Source: an uncultured Bacteroidales bacterium (GTDB lineage Bacteria > Bacteroidota > Bacteroidia > Bacteroidales > UBA932). Taken from it: a DNA stretch of 64,000 bases. Numbering within the stretch: position 1 is the stretch's first letter; each line of letters opens with the position of its first letter. The position numbers and the translations under genes are program-made. Where the stretch lies: positions 1 through 64,000 of the forward strand of contig CAKVAS010000008.1 of NCBI GenBank assembly GCA_934725015.1. Reading direction: 5' to 3'. Of this stretch, positions 1-7,405 are shown one piece after another. Below the pieces are notes generated by a model, which saw only the letters and a program-made list of their open reading frames with translations, was not told where the DNA came from and ran no database searches.

Positions 1-61
1 ATGAAAACTCTGGCTTGTTCCACACTCTGATGACATTGCTTACTCAAATATATACTTATAA

Positions 62-1744
62 AAATTAATATACAATGCAAGTAATCGAAAAGTTATCTGG
101 AGCAGTTCCGATGCCTCTGTAGTCGCAGTAAATGATGGAGTGGTGACAGCCATAAAGAGTGGCACCGCGACAATAACAGCCAAGGCAGAGGACAAGATAG
201 CGACTTGCGATATATCCGTATATCCGGCGACAGGTGCAATTAGTCTTGATGCAACCCATATTACTTGTCGAAGTGCAGAACTATCCGGAAAGGTCAACTT
301 TTCGCAGGCAAGCACCGATATGGTCTTTGGTATCCTGTATTCCACATCTTCTGGCGTACTTTATGGAAAATCAGAGAACATTGAAGCGACAGTGTTTGAT
401 TTAGACTATAACTTCTCATTACCGACTAAAGTTCTTGAACCTGAAACCACATACTATTATCGCAGTTATCTCTCACAAAATGGTGAAATCCTTTATGGCG
501 AAGTAAAGTCCTTCACTACTCTTCCCGTCAGTAGCCTTATTCAAACAGGTGATGCAACTGATATTTATCCGCGAGGTGCAACTTTGTCAGCGACTCTTGA
601 TCTTTCAGAATGTCGCTATGACAATATAGAATATGGCATTTATGTTTTCCACATATATAACGGCGAGAAGGTAGATCGCTCTCATAATAAAGCGAATAAC
701 CTTACAGATAAGAAGTATTCACATATTTACCATTATCCTATAGTGGAAAGGGAGTATTTTTATCAGGCTTATGTGAAACTCGATGATAATACTTACTATG
801 GGGAAGAAAAATCTTTTACTTCGACAACTTCATTTGATGCCTCTATTACTGCTAATGCATCAGATATAGAATACAGATCTGCAATAATCTCAGGAAAACT
901 AAATCTTGAGCATGTGAATGAGTATAGTCTATCCGTGAAATTGTATTATAGTTATAAAGAGAATGTTAATACAATTGATGAATTGAAGTCCATGGGAAAA
1001 GAAATAGTATTGAATTTGGATGAAGAAGGGAATTATATGTATGGACTAAATGGATTGTACCATAATACACAATATAAGTATGTGGTAGTTGCTGAAGTGA
1101 AATATGCGGATGTTGAGTTCACTGCAGGAGGCGTGTTTTTAACAAAGGAGAAAGTCGTTGAGGCGGTTGATTTGGGATTGTCTGTAAAATGGGCGGACTG
1201 TAATGTTGGAGCCTTATTTCCCGATGAAATTGGTTTTTATTATGCATGGGGTGAAATTGAAAGAACTATAAGTACTATGAATATTAATAAGGGTTATAAA
1301 GATTGGTCTGACTATAAGTGGAGCTATGGGGCGTATAATAAATTGACGAAATACTGCAAATCGTCTGATTATGGCATTGTGGACAACAAGACAAGTCTTG
1401 AACCGGAAGACGATGTCGCTCATGTGGAACTTGGTGGAACTTGGCGCATGCCTACAGACAGAGAGTTGAGTGAATTGCAGGATAACTGTTCTTGGTATTG
1501 GACGTATAATTATAACGGCACAGGTGCCTGTGGATGTATTGTGACAAGTGATCGGACTGGTAAACATATATTTATCTCTGTAAATCGTTACGCAAAAGAA
1601 ACTTATGGTTTATGGTCTTCTAAAGGTTGGGATAGCCGTGCGACTTGTATAGATTTTAGAAATTTTGATGATAATGATCGAAGTATTTGGATGTGTAGCT
1701 CCTATCGTAATCATTTATTATATGCTCGTGCTGTTACGGAATAA
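62..1744 (+). pseudogene. 5'-truncated surface protein: Big2 remnant, three Fn3-like repeats, FISUMP-type C-terminal domain
   Basis: The frame is open from 62 (in-frame stop at 59-61) but has no ATG; the only early start is a GTG at 140 that lies inside a bacterial Ig-like (Big2) domain. Codons 74-139 still encode Big2 residues (VIWSSSDASVVAV), so the signal peptide and first Big2 strands are missing. Three Fn3-like repeats follow, each opening with a related motif (ATHITCRSAELSG, ATDIYPRGATLSA, ASDIEYRSAIISG) and the first two closing with YGEVKSFTT-like sequence. The last 170 residues (VDLGLSVKWADCNVG to LYARAVTE) match the Fibrobacter succinogenes major domain common in surface proteins of Bacteroidales. 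A short ATG frame at 1-30 ends at once and does not supply the lost N-terminus. It is probably a decayed or rearranged secreted protein; a functional internal start is unlikely but possible. Confidence 0.7.
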
Positions 1745-1802
1745 TTTTGTGTGATTTAATACATACAAAGTTTACTACTTACAAAAAGTGTTTTTATACT
1801 AT

Positions 1803-2255
1803 ATGATTATGATACAAATGAGTTATTATAAAGCACTAAGGAAGTGCTTAATAAGGAATGGGGACGATTTCGGTTTTCGGCTGCACGATCTTTGTGATGA
1901 GGTACATGTGAATTATGAAGATGTCGTAAAACAAATTCAACAACTCCCTTCAAACCCTTTTAAGATGTTCCTTCCGCAAAAGGACTGTGCTTATTATTAT
2001 TCCAATAAACGAATTAGATTTGTTTTTGCGGATATGAATCAACATTTCAATGATTATTGGGTTGATGCGTCTTCAATTACTTCAGCGATATTTGCACTGA
2101 CAGATGCGTTGTCGAATATGTCCAATGGCAATGAATGTTTGCAGAAGACAATTCCTCTCTTGGGTGAATGCGAGGCCGTTATTAGCGAAGCGATGCAAGA
2201 CTATGCGAATAAGTCTTGTATAAGAAAGTTCTGGGAACGAATCTTCAGAAAATAA
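1803..2255 (+). CDS. hypothetical protein
   Basis: I do not recognise this family. It would be a soluble protein of about 150 residues with no signal peptide or membrane segment. The middle is rich in aromatic residues (YYYSNKRIRFVFADMNQHFNDYW) and the C-terminus is basic (RKFWERIFRK). A GTG at 1788 extends it by five residues; the ATG at 1803 is preferred, with further ATGs at 1809 and 1818. It follows the truncated surface gene by about 60 bases in the same direction and converges on the tyrosine recombinase. Composition is AT-rich like the rest of the accessory stretch. The coding call rests on the uninterrupted frame and ordinary amino-acid content. Confidence 0.55.
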   Translation: MIMIQMSYYKALRKCLIRNGDDFGFRLHDLCDEVHVNYEDVVKQIQQLPSNPFKMFLPQKDCAYYYSNKRIRFVFADMNQHFNDYWVDASSITSAIFALTDALSNMSNGNECLQKTIPLLGECEAVISEAMQDYANKSCIRKFWERIFRK

Positions 2256-2307
2256 TTGTTTATATCATAAGGTCTCTGGCAAATCTGCTGGGAACTTATG
2301 GTGTATT

Positions 2308-2898
2308 TCAAAACGCCAGAGTATCATACACCTCCCTCAACTCCTGCTGCCTAAGTCCGAGGTATCTGCGAGTGATGGCGGTGCTTGAATGGTTGAAGAG
2401 TTCAGCGAGTTTGATGAGAGCCATCTCGCTGTTCTCTCCGGCCATTTCAACGACTTGTCTCCCGAAGGTCTTACGGAAAGAATGGGTGGAGAAATGCTGT
2501 ATGTCTTTCAGCATATAATACTTCACCTTTATTTCTTTGAGGATAACATTGATCCGCTGAACAGAAAGCACAGCACCGTAGCGGTTGAGAAAGCATTTCT
2601 CGTGAGGGTTATTTATGCCCAGTGCCTTATAACACTCCTTGATATGTTCTCGCACTCCTGCATTGACCTTTATCTCCCTGTGCTTCCCGGTCTTCTTTTC
2701 GTTGAGGGTAAAGCTCTCGCCGAGTATCTGTTCCCACGAAAGGGAAATAAGGTCGCTGATGCGCATCCCGAAGAAAGAGCCGCAGGCAATGAGAAGGCTC
2801 ATCCTATATTTGCCATCACGGAATAATTTGTGCGTAAGGTTCAGCATTGTGTCCCACGGAAGGTAATCGGCAGTTGTATATGAATGTTTCCGGCTCAT
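2308..2898 (-). CDS. short tyrosine recombinase (FimB/FimE-sized)
   Basis: This is a site-specific tyrosine recombinase that consists of the catalytic domain alone, 196 residues. The active-site set is visible: Arg46 in GMRISDL, a probable Lys69 in NEKKTGK, His139 and Arg142 in THSFRKTFG, His170 in LFNHSS and the nucleophile Tyr179 in ITRRYLGL. Phage and transposon integrases carry an extra N-terminal DNA-binding domain and usually exceed 300 residues; the FimB/FimE promoter invertases are about 200 residues like this one. It is divergent from the Fic gene, with 185 bases between starts. The complete catalytic set suggests an active enzyme. Whether it inverts a nearby element, or is the remnant of an integrase that moved the island, cannot be settled from sequence. 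Confidence 0.85.
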   Translation of the reverse strand: MSRKHSYTTADYLPWDTMLNLTHKLFRDGKYRMSLLIACGSFFGMRISDLISLSWEQILGESFTLNEKKTGKHREIKVNAGVREHIKECYKALGINNPHEKCFLNRYGAVLSVQRINVILKEIKVKYYMLKDIQHFSTHSFRKTFGRQVVEMAGENSEMALIKLAELFNHSSTAITRRYLGLRQQELREVYDTLAF

Positions 2899-2990
2899 AT
2901 ATGTCGTAAATCATTGATTGTAAATATAGATACGAACATAGCCGTTTATTTTCAATTCCGCAAGGCTTCGCCTATAATGTAAAAGAACTA

Positions 2991-3067
2991 TTCGGTAAAT
3001 ATTTATCTTATTCACCGAAAATTTTCGGCGAATATATAGGCTATTCACCGAAAATTTCATAGCTTTG
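2991..3067 (+). promoter_or_regulatory. fic promoter with four alternating operator-like half-sites
   Basis: Four copies of one 9-base motif alternate in orientation: TTCGGTAAA at 2991, TTCACCGAA at 3011, TTCGGCGAA at 3024 and TTCACCGAA at 3043. The middle two form a 22-bp near-perfect palindrome (3011-3032). A Bacteroidota -7 box (TAGCTTTG, 3060-3067) follows, 17 bases before the fic ATG, and no clear -33 box is present. The last half-site would lie between -33 and -7, the expected place for a repressor site. The winged-helix end of the Fic protein is a candidate binder (inference). Confidence 0.6.
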
Positions 3068-3083
3068 CTGAAAATCTACGAAT

Positions 3084-4190
3084 ATGTATCTGCATCAAAG
3101 GAAAAACTGGTGGAACTTCGATTTCGACAAAGAGACGGTTATGAATAGGCTAGGCACAGTCAGGGCTATGCAAGGACAGATGCTCGGTCGTATGACTTCG
3201 CTTGGTTTTGATTTTCAGGATGAAGCAATGCTTACCACGATGTCTTTGGAACTTGTACGATCCAGTGAGATTGAGGGTGAGGCTCTCAATATGACAGAAG
3301 TCCGTTCGTCCATTGCTCGCCGTCTCGGCATTGAGACCGCCGGGCTTGTCTCTACGTCCAGATATGTTGATGGTATAGTCGAGATGCTTATGGATGCGAC
3401 CCAGCATTATAATGAGCCGTTGTCTGATGAACGCCTTTTCGGGTGGCATAATGTCTTGTTCCCGACTGGAAGAAGCGGTCTCTATACCATTGAAGTCGGA
3501 AAATATCGCACTGGGGAGATGCAGGTGGTTTCCGGCCCGATGGGACACGAGACAGTTCATTATGAGGCACCTGAGCCAGAACGTGTCCCGGAGGAAATGC
3601 ACAGGTTCATCAGATGGGTGAATACAGAGAACGAGATGGATCCTGTTATCAAGGCCGGTATAGCTCACTTATGGTTTGTTTCAATTCACCCTTTTGACGA
3701 TGGGAACGGGCGTATCACACGAGCCATCACTGATATGTTGCTCGCCCGCAGCGAGCATTCTGCGAAGCGGTTCTACAGTATGTCGAATGAGATGAAGATA
3801 ATGCAAAAAGACTATTACAATGTGCTTGAAAAGGCACAGAAGGGTGATGGTGATATTACTGAATGGCTATTGTGGTTTCTGGATTGTTTCGGGAAAGCAC
3901 TTGCTTCAACGCAAGAAACTCTTTCCTCCGTTCTTGCAAAATCTCATTTCTGGGAAATCCATAAAGACATTTCAGTCAATGAAAGGCAACGTAAAATTAT
4001 CAATATGCAGTTCGATGGATTTTTCGGCAAACTGACTTCTGGCAAATGGGCGAAAATCGGGAAATGCTCGACGGACACAGCTCTCAATGATATTCGGGAT
4101 CTTGTAAACAAGGGTATGCTGAAGAAAAACGATGAAGGTGGTCGAAGCACAAATTATTCACTGGTCATTGGTCCTTATGGTAATGGATAG
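3084..4190 (+). CDS. Fic family protein, class II, with C-terminal winged helix
   Basis: A Fic enzyme of 368 residues, which would transfer AMP or a similar nucleotide group from a nucleotide donor to a hydroxyl on a target protein. The N-terminal part resembles the DUF4172 type. The catalytic loop is canonical (HPFDDGNGRITR, residues 202-213). An inhibitory helix motif of form S-x-x-x-E-G is present at residues 60-65 (SSEIEG), placing it in class II, where the inhibitory glutamate is in the same chain before the Fic core. The C-terminal 80 residues look like a winged-helix DNA-binding domain, common in Fic proteins that regulate their own gene. The operator-like repeats directly upstream fit that. 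It stands alone between the recombinase and the RloA/RloB cassette. Confidence 0.9.
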   Translation: MYLHQRKNWWNFDFDKETVMNRLGTVRAMQGQMLGRMTSLGFDFQDEAMLTTMSLELVRSSEIEGEALNMTEVRSSIARRLGIETAGLVSTSRYVDGIVEMLMDATQHYNEPLSDERLFGWHNVLFPTGRSGLYTIEVGKYRTGEMQVVSGPMGHETVHYEAPEPERVPEEMHRFIRWVNTENEMDPVIKAGIAHLWFVSIHPFDDGNGRITRAITDMLLARSEHSAKRFYSMSNEMKIMQKDYYNVLEKAQKGDGDITEWLLWFLDCFGKALASTQETLSSVLAKSHFWEIHKDISVNERQRKIINMQFDGFFGKLTSGKWAKIGKCSTDTALNDIRDLVNKGMLKKNDEGGRSTNYSLVIGPYGNG

Positions 4191-4200
4191 TCATTATCTG

Positions 4201-4409
4201 GTTTCAGGCATTTCAAAAGTGAAACATACTACCCATTTCAGCCCCGATACGGTAAGCCGTAATGATAATATCTTGATAACAAGACAATTACAAGAAAACC
4301 TTGGCTGATTTAACGAGGAGGAGTATTAACCCATTATTGAAATATTATTGATTGATTTTCAATAATTTATGATTGAAGCGCTGGGGAGTCCCGGTGCTTT
4401 TTTCGTGCC
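4201..4409 (+). repeat. left copy of the direct repeat framing the RloA/RloB cassette
   Basis: This sequence starts 10 bases after the Fic stop codon. It is strongly similar over its length to 6457-6733, with long identical runs such as the AT-rich segment containing TTATTGAAATATTATTGATT, and it ends in the same hairpin plus T-run. The left copy has one version of an internal unit that is doubled in the right copy. Confidence 0.85.
4378..4403 (+). terminator. intrinsic terminator after fic (end of left repeat)
   Basis: An 8-bp stem (GCGCTGGG at 4378-4385 with CCCGGTGC at 4390-4397, including G-T pairs) with a 4-base loop is followed by six T. It lies at the end of the repeat, downstream of fic. 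Confidence 0.7.
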
Positions 4410-4439
4410 CATCTTGCACCATATTCGTGGTGGGAAATG

Positions 4440-4518
4440 CACGAAATCAAGCTGTGAAACATAGTGTTTTTTACACGGAATCAAGTTTTGCCGCAAGTGA
4501 AAATTACACGAAATCAAA
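4440..4518 (+). repeat. three iterated CACGRAATCAA motifs upstream of the RloA-like gene
   Basis: CACGAAATCAAG at 4440, CACGGAATCAAG at 4474 and CACGAAATCAAA at 4507 recur with a 33-34 base period in the otherwise non-coding stretch 4410-4600. About three helical turns separate them, so one protein could bind all three on one face of the DNA. No function is known to me. Confidence 0.5.
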
Positions 4519-4577
4519 TTTTTGAAATGTGACTTTCGGTCAAAAGCCTATTTTGACTACCAGAAGACATCAAACGC

Positions 4578-4624
4578 TTGCAAAGGTGAGATTTATCTCT
4601 TATATTTGTAGTAATTTTACAAAT
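4578..4624 (+). promoter_or_regulatory. promoter of the RloA/RloB pair, with an inverted repeat at the start site
   Basis: TTG at 4578-4580, a 20-base spacer and TATATTTG at 4601-4608 match the Bacteroidota -33/-7 form. A 7-bp inverted repeat (ATTTGTA at 4604-4610, TACAAAT at 4618-4624) spans the expected transcription start and could be an operator. The ATG is at 4636. Confidence 0.65.
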
Positions 4625-4635
4625 ATGAGGGTAAT

Positions 4636-5874
4636 ATGCTACTCAAAATCGAATTAGAGAACTTTTTCTCAATAAAAAACAGGGTGTGTCTGGACTTTGT
4701 CGCAGCGAAAAGCAAAACCAAGCAGGCCAGAGAGCTATCCTATAACGTCATTGACTGGAACGGAACAAAAGTCTTGAAGACAATCGGGCTTTTCGGGCCT
4801 AACGCATCCGGGAAATCAAACATTCTCAAAGCCATCAATTTCTGTTGCCGGATGATTCTGGAATCCCATCAGAACAACGAAGGTGTGGTGTTCAATTTTA
4901 TGCCGTTCAAGTTCGATGGGTATGACAAAAAGCCGAGCGAGTTCTTTATGGATTTCGTTTGCAATGATGTCGAATATGAGTATTCATTTGCGCTTACTAG
5001 AACGGAGATTATTCGTGAGAGCCTGTATTATTATCCTAACGGGAAACGGGCAAAAGTCTTCACCCGTGATGAGAATGCGGACGATGTGTATTCATTCTCT
5101 CCGGGTGTAATTGCAAAGCCAAAGGATGTTGCACTCAACACGAGCCGAAAAAATCTGTTCCTCAGCAGGGCGAGTTCAATGAACCGTGAACTCGCACGGG
5201 AACTGTATCGGTATTTCTTGAACACCTTTCTTCTCGGGCTTGTCGATTTGAACAGTGTTTCAGTGGAGGAGAACTTCAATGCTTACAAAAAGATTATTTT
5301 GAAGGCTCTTGCCATCTGTGATACAGACATCTGTGATATAAAGGTGAGACACGAACAAGTGCCGGCTCCCGTTATGTCATCTCCCGGGTCTCCTGAGTTG
5401 AACTTCCGGATGATTGACATTCTCCGATTCCAGACCACGCACAAGAGGTCTCCAGAGGTAGTATTTGATCTGGACGTGGAAGAATCAAATGGAACCCGGA
5501 AGTTGTTCCAGATTCTCTTGAGGCTTCTCGATGTCGTCCGGAACAGAAAATCACTGATGATGGACGAGTTTGACATGGGGCTTCATACGAGGCTGGCAGA
5601 TTTCATCCTTGACCTCATCCACGCATCCGAAAGTTCACAGCTGCTGTTCACCTCGCACAATACGAACCTGATAGATATGAGGCGGTTGAGGAAAGATCAG
5701 GTCGTGTTCGTCAATAAACTTGAGGACGGCTCCACCGATGTCTATTCTCTTTATGATTATAAAGACTTCCGGGAGAATATGGATGCGGAAAAGGGCTACA
5801 TCCAGGGGCGTTTCGATGCGGTTCCGTTCGTTGATTCCTCAGTCATGAACTTGAAAAAACTCATGGAGGACTGA
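4636..5874 (+). CDS. AAA15-type ATPase, RloA/AbiLi-like defence component
   Basis: An ABC-like AAA ATPase of 412 residues. The Walker A motif is GPNASGKS (54-61), preceded by the typical opening in which an ENFFSI strand leads into the ATPase core. The Walker B region is SLMMDEFDMGLH (MDEFD at about 309-313), followed by a SHN switch-like motif (LLFTSHNTNL, about 338-345). Such ATPases pair with RloB or TOPRIM partners in anti-phage systems (AbiL, PARIS-like), where they are thought to sense phage and control the partner. The partner here starts 2 bases after this stop. The pair sits between two copies of the same intergenic repeat and behind its own promoter, which marks it as a discrete cassette. 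Confidence 0.85.
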   Translation: MLLKIELENFFSIKNRVCLDFVAAKSKTKQARELSYNVIDWNGTKVLKTIGLFGPNASGKSNILKAINFCCRMILESHQNNEGVVFNFMPFKFDGYDKKPSEFFMDFVCNDVEYEYSFALTRTEIIRESLYYYPNGKRAKVFTRDENADDVYSFSPGVIAKPKDVALNTSRKNLFLSRASSMNRELARELYRYFLNTFLLGLVDLNSVSVEENFNAYKKIILKALAICDTDICDIKVRHEQVPAPVMSSPGSPELNFRMIDILRFQTTHKRSPEVVFDLDVEESNGTRKLFQILLRLLDVVRNRKSLMMDEFDMGLHTRLADFILDLIHASESSQLLFTSHNTNLIDMRRLRKDQVVFVNKLEDGSTDVYSLYDYKDFRENMDAEKGYIQGRFDAVPFVDSSVMNLKKLMED

Positions 5875-5876
5875 TT

Positions 5877-6446
5877 ATGGCAAAGCAACGGACACCATCC
5901 CCGTCAAGGACAATGAAACAGGTCTTCCTCGTGTTCTGCGAGGGTGAAACGGAGGAGACTTATCTGGATTACCTCAAACAGACATATCGTTCACCGATAA
6001 GGATTGTCCCAAAGGTGGAGGGCGGAAGCATTTCTCAACGGCTGATTGATGCGGCAAAGAGGGAATTGAAGATTTCGAAGACGGACAGGATTCTCGTCTT
6101 TCTTATGTATGATATGGATGTCCCTGCCATCAACGGGAAACTGAACGATTGCCACGCATATAAATTGCTGAGTAATCCGGCCATTGAACTCTGGTTCCTG
6201 CTGCACGGAAAAGACAAGAAAACAAAATTATCCACTGAGGAAGCCTTCAATGAACTTATGAAAATGGATGACTGCTGGGCAGGTTATGAAAAGGCGGCAT
6301 TGACAGACACTCAAAAGGCTTTCCTCTGGGAGCATCGTCTTGAGGCTACGGAACGGGCGAGGAAACTGAAGACTTTTGAGAATCCGTCATCCGGCATCTT
6401 CAATTTGATCTTGGCATTGGAAAAGAGTCTCAAACACAATGGATAG
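5877..6446 (+). CDS. RloB-like protein with TOPRIM-type motifs
   Basis: RloB family (PF13707 type) of 189 residues. The N-terminal strand ends in a conserved acidic motif (FCEGETEETYL, residues 20-30). An aspartate motif (MYDMDVP, about 78-83) and the family hallmark SNPAIELWFLL (99-109) follow. The two acidic clusters fit the metal site of a TOPRIM-like nuclease, so this is probably the effector while the upstream ATPase senses and controls it. DefenseFinder-type schemes place ATPase plus RloB pairs under AbiL (from memory). It is translationally adjacent to the ATPase (2-base gap) and must share its transcript. The target is unknown; in the related PARIS system the TOPRIM partner cuts tRNA, which need not apply here. 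Confidence 0.85.
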   Translation: MAKQRTPSPSRTMKQVFLVFCEGETEETYLDYLKQTYRSPIRIVPKVEGGSISQRLIDAAKRELKISKTDRILVFLMYDMDVPAINGKLNDCHAYKLLSNPAIELWFLLHGKDKKTKLSTEEAFNELMKMDDCWAGYEKAALTDTQKAFLWEHRLEATERARKLKTFENPSSGIFNLILALEKSLKHNG

Positions 6447-6501
6447 CCACATTCAAGTTTCAGCCATTTCAAAAGTGAAACATACTATCCATTTCAGCCC
6501 C

Positions 6502-6640
6502 GATGCGGTAGGTCGTAACTATAATATATTGACAATAGGATAATTACGAGAGGACTATGGCTGATTTAACCCAGATGCGGTAAGCTGTAATTGTAATATA
6601 TTGACAACAAGATAATTACAAGAGGACTATGGCTGATTAA
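6502..6640 (+). repeat. two tandem units of about 70 bp inside the right copy
   Basis: Both units begin GATGCGGTA and contain TAATATATTGACAA and GAGGACTATGGCTGATT. The period is 72 bases and the second unit is slightly shorter. The left copy (4201-4409) has only one unit. Confidence 0.8.
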
Positions 6641-6701
6641 CGAGGAGTATTAACCCGTTATTGAAATATTATTGATTGATTTTCAATAATTTATGATTGA
6701 G

Positions 6702-6727
6702 GCACTGGGAAGTCCCGGTGCTTTTTT
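6702..6727 (+). terminator. intrinsic terminator after the RloB-like gene
   Basis: GCACTGGG (6702-6709) pairs with CCCGGTGC (6714-6721) around a 4-base loop and is followed by six T. It is the counterpart of the terminator at 4378-4403. The remainder of the gap to 6814 holds only a run of ten G (6762-6771). Confidence 0.7.
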
Positions 6728-6814
6728 CGTGCCGAAAATGCCCCTTTTTCGTGCTGAAAGCGGGGGGGGGGAGCATACTACTCGGTTACATCAGTGGAAC
6801 GTCGTTGTTGAATA

Positions 6815-7318
6815 CTATAATTTCAACTGCTTTATAATGTTCTGGACATTCTCGAGGAACAGTGCCCCATGCCCTCCGTCCATCTGCACGTGATGGAACT
6901 GGAAGGAGACAGGGAGGGTCGTCTTGAAGAATCCCTTGTGGTAGCGTCCCCACAGGACCATCGGGTTGCTGAAGCCTTTGGCGTATTGGTTGACTATGCA
7001 GTCCAGTTCTGTCTGTACCATCGCCGATGTCCCTATGACCATCATCTCACTGTCCAGACAAAGGTTCTCACATCGCAATGCTGCCTTGCCAGTAATGGAG
7101 CGGTAGTCGTTGTTGAACTGATGCAGCTCATCGCTGTACGGAATGTCGCAATAGTTGATTCCGCCCTTGCTGTTTATGACGACGGGACCCACTGCAAGAC
7201 GGTCAAAACGATACATTCTGTCTGTCAAAATACTATATTCCTGCATCGCAAAGGTAAGGACAATCATTGATGGAAAGCAAATTTTGGGAATGTTACGGAA
7301 ATATGAAATTTCAAGCAA
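6815..7318 (-). pseudogene. N-terminally truncated CAT-fold acetyltransferase
   Basis: The C-terminal two thirds of a chloramphenicol-acetyltransferase-type protein. The catalytic signature is intact near the end (VSFQFHHVQMDGGH, followed by LENVQNIIKQL). Members are usually about 210 residues; here the frame gives 167 at most from a TTG at 7318, and the first ATG (7267) leaves 150. The frame enters within the first third of the fold (CFPSMIVLTFAMQEYSILTDRMY), and the upstream bases are AT-rich promoter sequence of the divergent gene. The missing N-terminal region normally contributes to the trimer and the CoA site, so activity is doubtful. It lies at the edge of the AT-rich island beside a run of ten G. 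Confidence 0.65.
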
Positions 7319-7332
7319 ATTTGGCTCAGGGT

Positions 7333-7363
7333 TTTGCTTTTGTCATTTAATGCGTTAAATTTG
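7333..7363 (+). promoter_or_regulatory. promoter of the BACON lipoprotein and nuclease cluster
   Basis: TTTG at 7333-7336, a 19-base spacer and TAAATTTG at 7356-7363 match the Bacteroidota consensus. The first ATG of the cluster follows at 7406. Confidence 0.7.
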
Positions 7364-7405
7364 TGGAGTTTTTCATAAAACAAATAAACGCAAAACACAA
7401 ATAAT

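Larger units (their letters stand above)
6457..6733 (+). repeat. right copy of the direct repeat framing the RloA/RloB cassette
   Basis: This is the second copy of the sequence at 4201-4409 in the same orientation, starting 10 bases after the RloB stop just as the left copy starts 10 bases after the Fic stop. It is 68 bases longer because an internal unit is duplicated in tandem (6502-6573 and 6574-6640). Confidence 0.85.

Noticed and set aside
2389..2826. plus-strand frames overlapping the tyrosine recombinase
   Set aside because: The minus-strand recombinase has a full catalytic set; the plus-strand frames show nothing.
4440..4518. CRISPR array or integron attC site
   Set aside because: Only three short motifs with unlike sequence between them, no spacers of repeat length, no cas or integron integrase.
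6869..7270. 133-residue plus-strand frame across the CAT-fold remnant
   Set aside because: The opposite strand encodes the CAT active-site motif; this is a shadow.
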